Below, in pieces: positions 1-6,927 of a stretch of 13,784 bases of DNA. Within the stretch, counting starts at the first letter, position 1; every line of letters starts with the position of its first letter. Location: the NCBI GenBank assembly GCA_020847555.1, contig JADLBT010000146.1:1-13784 (forward strand). Direction: 5' to 3'. The notes beneath the pieces are model-generated. The model was not told the origin of the DNA. It saw only the letters and a list, made by a program, of their open reading frames with translations, and searched no databases. Both the position numbers and the translations under genes were made by a program. This DNA comes from Gemmataceae bacterium (lineage in GTDB: Bacteria > Planctomycetota > Planctomycetia > Gemmatales > Gemmataceae).

Positions 1-18
1 CGCGCGGGACGCCGCCCT

Positions 19-333
19 TCAGGCCGGCTCGATGGTGACCACCAGACCCTTGCTGGCGAACTGCTCCACATACAACTCGGCCCGCTCCCGGTGTGTCGTC
101 AGGAGCAGGGAGCGCCCGCGGTGGTGGGCCTCCCACATCTTGTGGGTCGCCTCCGTCCGGCAGAAGCGCGTCAGCTCCATGATCGTGCGGACCACGAACA
201 TCATGTCGGCCGCCGCGTTATTCAGCAGAACGACTCGATACCGGGGCAGCTGCCGCGGCCGGGAGTGTTGCCGGGCCTGCCCGTTGGAAAATCGAGGAGG
301 GAATGCCGGCAGGTCACGGGGGATCATGCTCAT
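19..333 (-). CDS. clpS: ClpS-family adaptor with altered N-degron pocket
   Basis: The 104-residue protein matches the ClpS core, which in bacteria docks on the ClpA/ClpC unfoldase and delivers N-degron substrates to ClpP. Family landmarks are RYRVVLLNN (31-39), MMFVV (44-48), the EAHHRG segment (68-73) and the closing GLVVTIEP (96-103). Aligned by eye with E. coli ClpS (106 aa), N38 and H70 match pocket residues N34 and H66, and M44 matches the gatekeeper M40. The two acidic residues D35-D36 are replaced by N39-A40. The N-terminal 30 residues are basic and proline-rich. I chose the ATG at 333 because GGAGGGG lies 7 nt upstream; a longer frame to 387 would lack this. The family call is strong. 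Because the acidic pair that helps hold the substrate amino terminus is lost, classic N-degron delivery is doubtful. It may be a divergent paralogue. Confidence 0.85.
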   Translation of the reverse strand: MSMIPRDLPAFPPRFSNGQARQHSRPRQLPRYRVVLLNNAAADMMFVVRTIMELTRFCRTEATHKMWEAHHRGRSLLLTTHRERAELYVEQFASKGLVVTIEPA

Positions 334-672
334 CGGTCTACCCCTCCGCTGTGAGCGGGTGCAGATAGGAGGCGCCGGGGAAAGCACCTATCAGGAGTAT
401 AAAGGACGACTCGCCCGGGACTGAAGGCCAGCCGCTCGTGCCGCACGCTTCCCCGGCGATTTTTGTTCCTTCGGCGCCGGGTGCGCCGGGTTTGCCTGGC
501 TTGTCGTCCCTGTCGAGTGTGAAGGCTCCTCCGCGTTTTACTCGGCCCGGGCATTACCGTGCGCGAGCCGAAAGACCGCCGCGACCGCGCTGACGAAGCG
601 CCGCCGGTCCGGTAGGACGAAAGGAGACGGCTCAACATCCCTGGTGCCCGCCCGGAGTTCAGGGGACCATCC
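334..672. other. Intergenic region between divergent clpS and LRR gene
   Basis: This 339-bp gap separates two divergently transcribed genes. The left end holds the clpS ribosome-binding site (341-347) and a likely clpS promoter near 396-425. The right half should hold the promoter of the LRR gene, but I see no convincing -35/-10 pair. Open frames crossing the gap on either strand (for example 330-887 minus) have arginine/serine-rich shadow composition and no recognisable domain. I find no RNA gene or repeat here. Confidence 0.6.
396..425 (-). promoter_or_regulatory. Candidate sigma70-type promoter for clpS
   Basis: On the minus strand TTCAGT and TATACT are separated by 18 bp. The -10 box is a close match to TATAAT and lies about 60 bp before the clpS start. 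The -35 box is weak. This is the only AT-richer spot in the clpS upstream region. Confidence 0.4.
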
Positions 673-1557
673 ATGTTTCGACTTCTCATGCCAGCGCTGG
701 TCGTCCTCGTCCTGGTCGGGCTCGTCACCGACGCCCCGGCCCAGAAGCAGAAGGGCAAAAAGCCCGACACGAAGGAGGTCAAGAAGAGCCCCGGCAAGAG
801 CCCGTTCCCCGACAAGAAGCTCGAGGAGGCGGTCCGGGACGTTCTGCACGAACCGTCGGGCGACCTGACCGACCAGAAGCTCCTCAACGTTTACGTCCTG
901 GAGGCGAAGAAGAAGGGGATCCGCGACCTCGCCGGCCTGGAGAAGTGCAAGAACCTCGCCCAGCTGGTGCTCGCCGGCAACGAGGTCGCGAACCTGAACG
1001 CGCTCAAGGATCTGAAGAACTTGCAGTCGCTCGACCTGGCGGGGAACAAGCTCGCCAACCTCACGCCGCTCGAGGAACTGACGAAACTCCAGTTCCTCGA
1101 CCTGTCCGACAACCAGATCGCCGACCTGAAACCGCTGGCCAATCTGACCAGCCTGACGTCGCTGTATGGGTCGGGCAACAAGGTCAAGGATCTCGCCCCG
1201 CTCGCCGCCCTGACGCGCCTGTCGTCGCTTTCCCTGGGGCGCAACCAGATCCAGGATCTCGACCCGCTGGCGAAGGTCAACCGGCTGATGACGCTCGACC
1301 TGACGGACAACCAGATCGCGAACATCGCCCCGCTGGCGAAGCAGACGGAGCTGAGCCTGCTCATGCTCGACCGCAACAAGATCGACGACCTGGGGCCGCT
1401 GGTGGCGGCGGCGAAGGCGGACGCGGCCGGAGCCAAGCGGTTCGCCCCATACCTGCGGCTGTACCTCACCGGCAACCCGCTGAAGGAGGCAACCGCGAAC
1501 GGGCAGCTCAAGGCGCTGGAGAAGATCGGGGTGCGCATCAACCCGAAGACGAGCTGA
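673..1557 (+). CDS. Exported leucine-rich-repeat protein (internalin-like repeats)
   Basis: The 294-residue protein begins with a signal peptide: a hydrophobic run at about 3-19, then DAPAQ, with likely cleavage near 23-24. A lysine-rich linker follows (25-49). Residues 46-82 resemble the cap seen before such repeats. A regular array of 22-residue LRRs then runs from about 83 to 240. The consensus asparagines fall at 103, 125, 147, 169, 191, 213 and 235, exactly 22 apart, in units such as LTKLQFLDLSDNQIADLKPL. A last repeat (LYLTGNPL, N268) comes after an 11-residue alanine/lysine-rich insertion. Such solenoids bind proteins; the partner is unknown. No anchor, sorting signal or catalytic domain is seen, so it is probably periplasmic or secreted. 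The gene ends 6 bp from the convergent CPBP protease gene. Confidence 0.85.
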   Translation: MFRLLMPALVVLVLVGLVTDAPAQKQKGKKPDTKEVKKSPGKSPFPDKKLEEAVRDVLHEPSGDLTDQKLLNVYVLEAKKKGIRDLAGLEKCKNLAQLVLAGNEVANLNALKDLKNLQSLDLAGNKLANLTPLEELTKLQFLDLSDNQIADLKPLANLTSLTSLYGSGNKVKDLAPLAALTRLSSLSLGRNQIQDLDPLAKVNRLMTLDLTDNQIANIAPLAKQTELSLLMLDRNKIDDLGPLVAAAKADAAGAKRFAPYLRLYLTGNPLKEATANGQLKALEKIGVRINPKTS

Positions 1558-1563
1558 CCGGGC

Positions 1564-2298
1564 TCACAGGTGGATGAGCAGACCAACGAGGACATCGTAG
1601 CCGGCGTGCGCGCCGACCGCGATGCCGAAGCCGCGGAAGTAATACAGCCCGGTGAAGTACAGGCCGGCGAGGGTGCGGAAGAGGAACACGTCCGGCTGAA
1701 ACGTCTCCCCTTGCGTCCCGATGTGGTGGGCGAGGGCGAAGACCAGGGCCGACAGGACGGCGGCCAGCGCCAGCGCCGGCAGACTGGTGAACTCGGCAGC
1801 TCGTACCAGCCAGGCCAGGACCGAGAACAGCAGCAGCCGGAACAGCGCCTCCTCGTAGATGCCGGCGCCGACGAACCCGAGCAGCTGCTCCACCGCCGGG
1901 TCGCACGCGGTCGCGCAGGAGATCTGCATCCCGAGCCGTTCGAGGAGCGGGAACAGGATGTGACAGGCGCCCCACAGACCCAGCGCCAGGGCGGCGCATT
2001 CCAGCACCATCCCGAGCCAGACGGCGGGCAGTTCGGGCGGCCGGTCCTTGCGCCGCGCCCACGCCCAGGTGAGGAGTGCGACGCCCAGGAGGAGCGGTGC
2101 CCAGAACCACTGGCGCAGGCCGGTCTGGCTGATCAGGGAGCGTAGCCACAGGTCGGCGCCGTTGCGGCAGGCGGCCTGCTGGGCGGAGGGCAGGCAGAGG
2201 ACGCCGCCCTCGTAGGCGGCCAGCAGCGGCAGCACGAAAAACACGCAGGACCAGGGGTGGCGCGCCGCCGCGAGGTATTCGCCTCCGCTCCGTGGCAT
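1564..2298 (-). CDS. CPBP-family intramembrane protease (CAAX/Abi type)
   Basis: The 244-residue polytopic membrane protein carries the CPBP/Abi signatures in order: YEEALFRLLLF, with E149, E150 and R154; FALAHH, with H191 and H192; and HAGYD, with H231 and D235. In this family (Rce1-like, glutamate-type intramembrane proteases) these residues form the active site within the membrane. Hydrophobic segments lie at about 17-36, 66-81, 96-118, 138-165, 174-191, 206-221 and 224-243. Bacterial members act in peptide maturation, bacteriocin self-immunity or unknown processes, and nothing here identifies the substrate. The start at 2298 gives the first charged stretch followed by a membrane segment. 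The gene lies downstream of ahcY in the same direction, but a 22-bp inverted repeat separates them, so they are probably separate transcripts. Confidence 0.85.
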   Translation of the reverse strand: MPRSGGEYLAAARHPWSCVFFVLPLLAAYEGGVLCLPSAQQAACRNGADLWLRSLISQTGLRQWFWAPLLLGVALLTWAWARRKDRPPELPAVWLGMVLECAALALGLWGACHILFPLLERLGMQISCATACDPAVEQLLGFVGAGIYEEALFRLLLFSVLAWLVRAAEFTSLPALALAAVLSALVFALAHHIGTQGETFQPDVFLFRTLAGLYFTGLYYFRGFGIAVGAHAGYDVLVGLLIHL

Positions 2299-2352
2299 CC
2301 TGCTCCTCCGCCTCCGCCCCGCCGTCCGTGCGGGAGGCCGATACGTCTAATG

Positions 2353-2398
2353 GCGAGCGCCTGTGCGCGGGAACCTGTTCCCGCGCACTGGCGCTCGC
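2353..2398. repeat. 22-bp inverted repeat between ahcY and the CPBP gene
   Basis: Arms 2353-2374 and 2377-2398 are reverse complements with one mismatch and only 2 nt between them. RNA from either strand would form a long GC-rich hairpin with a slightly wider loop. It begins 32 bp past the ahcY stop, so it could end or protect that transcript. It has no U-tract, and the long symmetric stem looks more like a dispersed palindromic repeat than a standard terminator. Confidence 0.75.
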
Positions 2399-2429
2399 GG
2401 CTGGTAGGCACGTCAGCTGTGACGGACCA

Positions 2430-3890
<1,461 letters not shown>

Positions 3891-3944
3891 CAGTGTCTTT
3901 CTCCTTGAAGGCCATGCGCCTGGCCCGCGAGCACAACCCGCCCG

Positions 3945-3997
3945 GCGGGTGCCGTGTGACAGGCCGCCCGCATCCCTTGACATCGGCGAGCGGCACC
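3945..3997 (-). promoter_or_regulatory. Possible structured RNA leader of ahcY
   Basis: In the minus-strand leader a 7-nt segment (3991-3997) pairs with 3948-3954, enclosing about 36 nt that can form a small inner GCCG/CGGC stem. A GC-rich hairpin (around 3945-3959) overlaps the 3' arm, so the two folds would compete. The position upstream of ahcY invites a metabolite-sensing role. However, I do not find the conserved core I know for SAH riboswitches, nor a clear SAM-class pattern. Structure in GC-rich RNA is easily formed by chance. Confidence 0.2.
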
Positions 3998-4019
3998 AGG
4001 CAGTTCCACTTACGCCCAC

Positions 4020-4049
4020 ATGATAGGCAGAATAGGCGGATCGGGACAA
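4020..4049 (-). promoter_or_regulatory. Candidate promoter for ahcY
   Basis: On the minus strand TTGTCC and TATCAT are 18 bp apart. The site lies in the gap between trpF and ahcY. Use of it would give a 5' leader of about 120 nt before the ahcY ATG, making ahcY independent of trpF. Confidence 0.4.
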
Positions 4050-4078
4050 TGGGAAATGACGGTCGTGCCGGCTGGCGC

Positions 4079-4729
4079 TCAGCGCGCCGCCTCGCGGGCG
4101 CGGTCGATGAAACGCCGCACCCGGTCGGGATCCTTCCGCCCGGGACGCGCCTCCACCCCGCTGGCGACATCGACCCCGTAGGGCCGCACGGCGCGCACCG
4201 CCTCGGCGACGTTGTCGGCCGTCAGCCCGCCCGCGAGGATCACCGGCACGCCCGGCCGGAACTCGTCGAGCAGCCGCCACGGGGCGGCTCGCCCCGTCCC
4301 GCCGTACTGGCCCGGGGCGTGGCCGTCGAGCAGGACCGCCGCGGGCAGGCGATCGAGGCTGCGGCACAGGTCGAGGAACCGCAGGACGCGCGCCAGCGCA
4401 TCCGCGTCGCGCACCTGGAAGGCGGGGATGTACTGGAAGGTAAGTTCCGCACACGGTTCCGGCTGCTCGCCGTGCCACTGGACGGTTCGCACTGGACCCA
4501 GTTGTCGTGCGGCTGCCAGGGCGGAGGCGAGCGGTTCGTTGACGAAGAGTGCGACCGGCTCCACGAACGGCGGCAGCGCGCGGACGATGTGGGCGGCCCG
4601 ATCGGCAGGAATGTAGCGCGGCGAGGGCGGGTAGAAGTTAAGTCCGATCGCGTCGGCGCCCAGATCCGCCGCGGACAGCGCATCCTCCTCGGTGGTGATG
4701 CCGCAAATCTTGATGCGCAGCGCGCCCAT
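4079..4729 (-). CDS. trpF: Phosphoribosylanthranilate isomerase
   Basis: This enzyme performs the Amadori rearrangement of N-(5-phosphoribosyl)anthranilate to CdRP, the third step of tryptophan synthesis. The 216-residue protein fits the usual single (beta/alpha)8 barrel of about 200-210 residues. The catalytic cysteine is C9 in KICGIT and the catalytic aspartate is D135 in VLLDGH. The phosphate-binding ends are GGTG (143-146), ILAGGL (164-169) and GVDVASGVE (185-193). I chose the ATG at 4729 because the barrel's first strand begins just after it. The ribosome-binding site is weak (GGGAAC), and a GTG four codons earlier is possible. No other trp gene is nearby, which is common where the pathway genes are scattered. 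A long inverted repeat lies upstream of its promoter. Confidence 0.95.
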   Translation of the reverse strand: MGALRIKICGITTEEDALSAADLGADAIGLNFYPPSPRYIPADRAAHIVRALPPFVEPVALFVNEPLASALAAARQLGPVRTVQWHGEQPEPCAELTFQYIPAFQVRDADALARVLRFLDLCRSLDRLPAAVLLDGHAPGQYGGTGRAAPWRLLDEFRPGVPVILAGGLTADNVAEAVRAVRPYGVDVASGVEARPGRKDPDRVRRFIDRAREAAR

Positions 4730-4773
4730 CGCCGTTCCCACCCGTGCGCCCGGCAGATGCCGCCGATCTTTCC

Positions 4774-4801
4774 ACTGTAGAGCCCTGGTGGAGTGCGTCA
4801 A
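4774..4801 (-). promoter_or_regulatory. Candidate promoter for trpF
   Basis: On the minus strand TTGACG and TACAGT are separated by 16 bp. Both boxes are close to the sigma70 consensus, and the -10 lies about 45 bp before the trpF ATG. Confidence 0.5.
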
Positions 4802-4820
4802 GGCCGCGCGTGCCCGACGT

Positions 4821-4895
4821 CCGTCGTACCAGCCCGGAGCGCCAGCAACGGGCACCACAAGCGCCCAGAGCGCCAGCGCCGGGCTGGTACGACGG
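4821..4895. repeat. Inverted repeat with 17-bp perfect arms and internal GAGCGCCAGC copies
   Basis: Arms 4821-4837 and 4879-4895 are exact reverse complements around a 41-nt centre. Inside, GAGCGCCAGC occurs twice (4837-4846 and 4869-4878). The element sits between the trpF promoter and the promoter of the GbsR-like gene. It reads open in several frames, for example as a PAxATGTTSAQSASAGLV-like stretch, and could therefore be mistaken for coding sequence. It looks like a dispersed intergenic element; other copies cannot be seen from this window. Confidence 0.7.
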
Positions 4896-4925
4896 CACCG
4901 GGAAGTGTACCGACCGTCTCCAGGC

Positions 4926-4954
4926 TTGTGCGGCGCCCGCCGGCGGTTTACAAT
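4926..4954 (+). promoter_or_regulatory. Candidate promoter for the GbsR/MarR-like gene
   Basis: TTGTGC and TACAAT are separated by exactly 17 bp, with the -10 about 30 bp before the ATG at 4985. The run from 4947 to 4984 is the most AT-rich in the neighbourhood. Confidence 0.55.
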
Positions 4955-4984
4955 TTTCACAACTTCCTAAAAGGGCTAAAAACC

Positions 4985-5566
4985 ATGAAACCTGCCAGGA
5001 ACGACCTCTCCCAGCGGCTGCAGCGGGTGGAAGACGAGTTCGTCGAGTTGTGGAACAACATGGGGTCGCTCTGGGGCATCAGCCCGACGATGGCGCGGAT
5101 TCACGGGCTGCTGTACATCACCGGGGCGGCGCTGTCGATGGACGACATCATGGAGAAGTTGCACCCGATCTCGCGCGGCAACGTGAGCATGAACCTGAGC
5201 AAGCTGGTCGATTGGGGCCTGGTGCGTCGAGCCCACAAGCGCGGCGATCGCAAGGACTATTACGAGTCGCTCAGCGACGTGTGGGAGATGTTCACCGTCG
5301 TCGCCAACCAGCGCAAGCGGCGCGAGATCGACCCGGTGCTGACGGGCCTGCGCCGATGCAAGGAGGAGTTGTCGCCGGAAGCGCTCGGGACGCTGGCAGA
5401 CCAGCCGGAGGCGCAGGAGCGCTTCCGCCGCGTCAACGAGCTGTTCAAGTGTCTCACCCTGCTGGAGAGCCTGGCCCAGCGCTTCTTCGAGAGCCACCGC
5501 GGATTGCGCGCGGCGGTGGAACTCCTCGCCCAGGAAGACGCCGAGGCCACGCCCAGACCGAGGTAG
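4985..5566 (+). CDS. GbsR/MarR-family winged-helix transcriptional regulator
   Basis: The 193-residue cytosolic protein has a winged helix-turn-helix at about 26-96. A helix ends in SPTMARIHGLLYI (33-45), the recognition helix lies around RGNVSMNLSKLVDWGLV (64-80), and the wing is RRAHKRGDRKDYY (81-93). This order and the phrase RGNVSMNL are typical of GbsR-like proteins, a MarR branch whose Bacillus member represses choline/glycine-betaine genes. The C-terminal half (100-185) is helical and probably mediates dimerisation or sensing. The ligand and target genes are unknown, and no osmolyte gene is nearby. It may control itself or the next genes. The start at 4985 has only a weak purine-rich site (AAAAGGG) upstream. 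The reading frame extends to 4793, but that part runs through the repeat and promoter. Confidence 0.85.
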   Translation: MKPARNDLSQRLQRVEDEFVELWNNMGSLWGISPTMARIHGLLYITGAALSMDDIMEKLHPISRGNVSMNLSKLVDWGLVRRAHKRGDRKDYYESLSDVWEMFTVVANQRKRREIDPVLTGLRRCKEELSPEALGTLADQPEAQERFRRVNELFKCLTLLESLAQRFFESHRGLRAAVELLAQEDAEATPRPR

Positions 5567-5803
5567 GCCGCGGGTCGTCCCCTGTCACTTTGGCAGCAGC
5601 CGGCGCCGGGTGTGGCAGTCTCGGCAAGGCGGGCTTGATTTTCTTCTCATCCCATGTTTTGTTGAAGAAAGGGGTTAGCGCCCAGGGAGGGTGCCGTCCG
5701 CGCGGCGGTACGGCGTTTGCTTGGGAGGGCAGTGGGATCGAGGTTCGCACCACCAGCCCCCGGCCTCCTGCGGAAAATCGGAACGGCCCGAAAGGGAAGC
5801 GGC
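5567..5803 (+). other. Intergenic region before the receiver-domain gene
   Basis: This 237-bp gap has no gene I can support. A weak inverted pair (5640-5646 with 5664-5670) flanks an AT-richer patch at 5636-5670, which may be a promoter region or a poor terminator. No good -35/-10 pair is visible. The receiver gene's ribosome-binding site (AAAGGGA, 5791-5797) closes the gap. Confidence 0.35.
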
Positions 5804-6247
5804 ATGGTGATGACGGTGTCGAAGTCTTACTCCATCCTGATCACCGACGACGACCGGGGGTGTCGCGAAATCCTGCGCGAGATCTTCGAGCCCGAGGGGT
5901 TCCGCACCCTGTTGGCGGAGTCGGGCGAGGAGGCGCTGGACATCGTTCACAGGGAGTCGGTCCACCTGGCCCTGTTTGACCTGCACATGCCCCGACTGAC
6001 GGGGCTGGAAACGCTGGAGCTGGTCCGCCAGATCAACGCCCTGTTGCCCTGCATCCTCGTGACGGCCGACGCCAGCGAGGGGGTGATGCGGCAGGCGTTC
6101 CAGGCGCGGGCGTACAGCGTGATCCCCAAGCCGGTCAGCAAGGGTGTCGTCCTGTACACGGTCGTGCGCGCGCTGGTGCGCGTGTACGGCCCGCCGCCCG
6201 ACCCGGCCCCGGAAGCCCAACCGGGATCCGAAACCACCGAGCAGTAA
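5804..6247 (+). CDS. Single-domain response regulator (receiver only)
   Basis: The 147-residue protein is a CheY-like receiver with no output domain. The acidic pocket is D15-D16-D17 (ILITDDDRG), the phospho-acceptor is D59 (LALFDLHMPRLTGLE), the switch threonine is T87 (ILVTAD) and the conserved lysine is K109 (IPKPVSK). All are present, so it should accept phosphate from a histidine kinase, but no kinase is encoded here. The last 18 residues are proline- and acid-rich and probably disordered. The start at 5804 follows AAAGGGA at 6-7 nt spacing; the frame continues upstream to 5717 without a comparable site. groES follows after 75 bp on the same strand without an intervening terminator, so read-through is possible. 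The role may be in phosphorelay or signalling to a protein partner. Confidence 0.9.
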   Translation: MVMTVSKSYSILITDDDRGCREILREIFEPEGFRTLLAESGEEALDIVHRESVHLALFDLHMPRLTGLETLELVRQINALLPCILVTADASEGVMRQAFQARAYSVIPKPVSKGVVLYTVVRALVRVYGPPPDPAPEAQPGSETTEQ

Positions 6248-6322
6248 CCCGCCCGCCCGCACCCACGCGGATCTGCGGCCGGGCGTTCCTGGATCCGTTT
6301 CCTCCTCAGGAGAGTTAGCGAC

Positions 6323-6610
6323 ATGAGAGTCGTACCCCTCAACGACAAGATCGTGGTCAAGCGCCTCGAAGCCGAGGACAAGACGGCCGGCGGCATCCTG
6401 CTGCCCGACACCGCCAAGGAGAAGCCCAAGCAGGGGAAGGTGCGGGCGGTCGGTGACGGCAAGCTGCTGGAGAACGGCAAGCGCGCCCCCTTCCAGGTCA
6501 AGGAGGGCGACCGCGTGCTGTTCACTTCCTACGCCGGCAACGAGGTGACGGTGGACGGCGAGGAGTTCCTGATCATGTCCGAGGACGACATCCTGGCGAT
6601 CATCGACTGA
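6323..6610 (+). CDS. groES: Co-chaperonin GroES (Cpn10)
   Basis: The 95-residue protein is a full-length GroES, which as a seven-subunit lid closes the GroEL folding chamber. It shows the N-terminal [12 protein letters not shown] strand, the mobile loop (about 16-34) with its hydrophobic GroEL-contact triplet ILL (25-27), and the C-terminal DILAIID. AGGAGAG about 9 nt upstream fixes the start. I see no CIRCE repeat (TTAGCACTC-N9-GAGTGCTAA) upstream. A strong hairpin follows directly, so groEL is not co-transcribed, contrary to the usual groES-groEL operon. groEL must lie elsewhere. Whether this is the housekeeping copy or one of several cannot be told from the window. Confidence 0.97.
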   Translation: MRVVPLNDKIVVKRLEAEDKTAGGILLPDTAKEKPKQGKVRAVGDGKLLENGKRAPFQVKEGDRVLFTSYAGNEVTVDGEEFLIMSEDDILAIID

Positions 6611-6630
6611 GCCGGACGGCTCTGCCAATC

Positions 6631-6669
6631 CGAAAAGCCGCGGCGCCTTGCAGGCGCCGCGGCTTTTCG
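6631..6669. terminator. Hairpin terminator after groES
   Basis: Perfect 17-bp arms (6631-6647 and 6653-6669) enclose a 5-nt loop. The GC-rich stem has A residues at the 5' foot and CTTTTCG at the 3' foot. It starts 20 bp after the groES stop and looks like a factor-independent terminator, although the T-run is short (four) and sits within the stem. Confidence 0.85.
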
Positions 6670-6670
6670 C

Positions 6671-6699
6671 TTGCGCCACCCGCCGCGCCGGCCTACAAT
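6671..6699 (+). promoter_or_regulatory. Candidate promoter for the alpha-toroid gene
   Basis: TTGCGC and TACAAT are separated by exactly 17 bp, just past the groES terminator. The layout matches the candidate at 4926-4954. It predicts a leader of about 220 nt that includes the hairpin at 6717-6748. Confidence 0.55.
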
Positions 6700-6716
6700 G
6701 AACCTTGTGTCTTTCC

Positions 6717-6748
6717 CCCCCTGCCCCTCTCCCACGAGGGGCAGGGGG
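6717..6748. repeat. C/G-rich hairpin repeat, copy 1
   Basis: Arms 6717-6729 and 6736-6748 are perfect 13-bp reverse complements around TCCCAC. The surrounding words TGTCTTTCCCC and CTCTCCCACGAGGGG recur at 10974-10999, so this is a repeated element, probably dispersed. It would lie in the 5' leader of the next gene and could affect translation or message stability. Confidence 0.7.
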
Positions 6749-6927
6749 TGCGGGGGAGAAGAAGAATCGCGCAGAGCGTGGCCACGACTGGCGACGTGCT
6801 GACCACTCGCCCGCGCCGGGAGGCGGGAAAAAGGCTCGCTCCGATGATCCGGTCCACCTGGCACTCGGTTTGCCAGGGAAGTTGTCCGCGAAATCGTCCT
6901 CTACTCGAACACCAGGAGAACGTTCCG
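6749..6927 (+). other. Untranslated leader of the alpha-toroid gene
   Basis: With the terminator, promoter and hairpin repeat already listed, this completes the 317-bp gap after groES. A small hairpin (6857-6863 with 6871-6877) is visible. The frame is open from 6748, but a signal peptide and AGGAG place the true start at 6928. No RNA motif I recognise is present. Confidence 0.4.

Noticed and set aside
1564..2298. CPBP protein and LRR protein as a phage-defence pair
   Set aside because: Abi-type names suggest defence, but the genes are convergent, not co-transcribed, and no other defence gene is nearby.
6248..6322. CIRCE heat-shock operator before groES
   Set aside because: No TTAGCACTC/GAGTGCTAA pair or close variant is present; only a weak GGATC/GATCC pairing exists.
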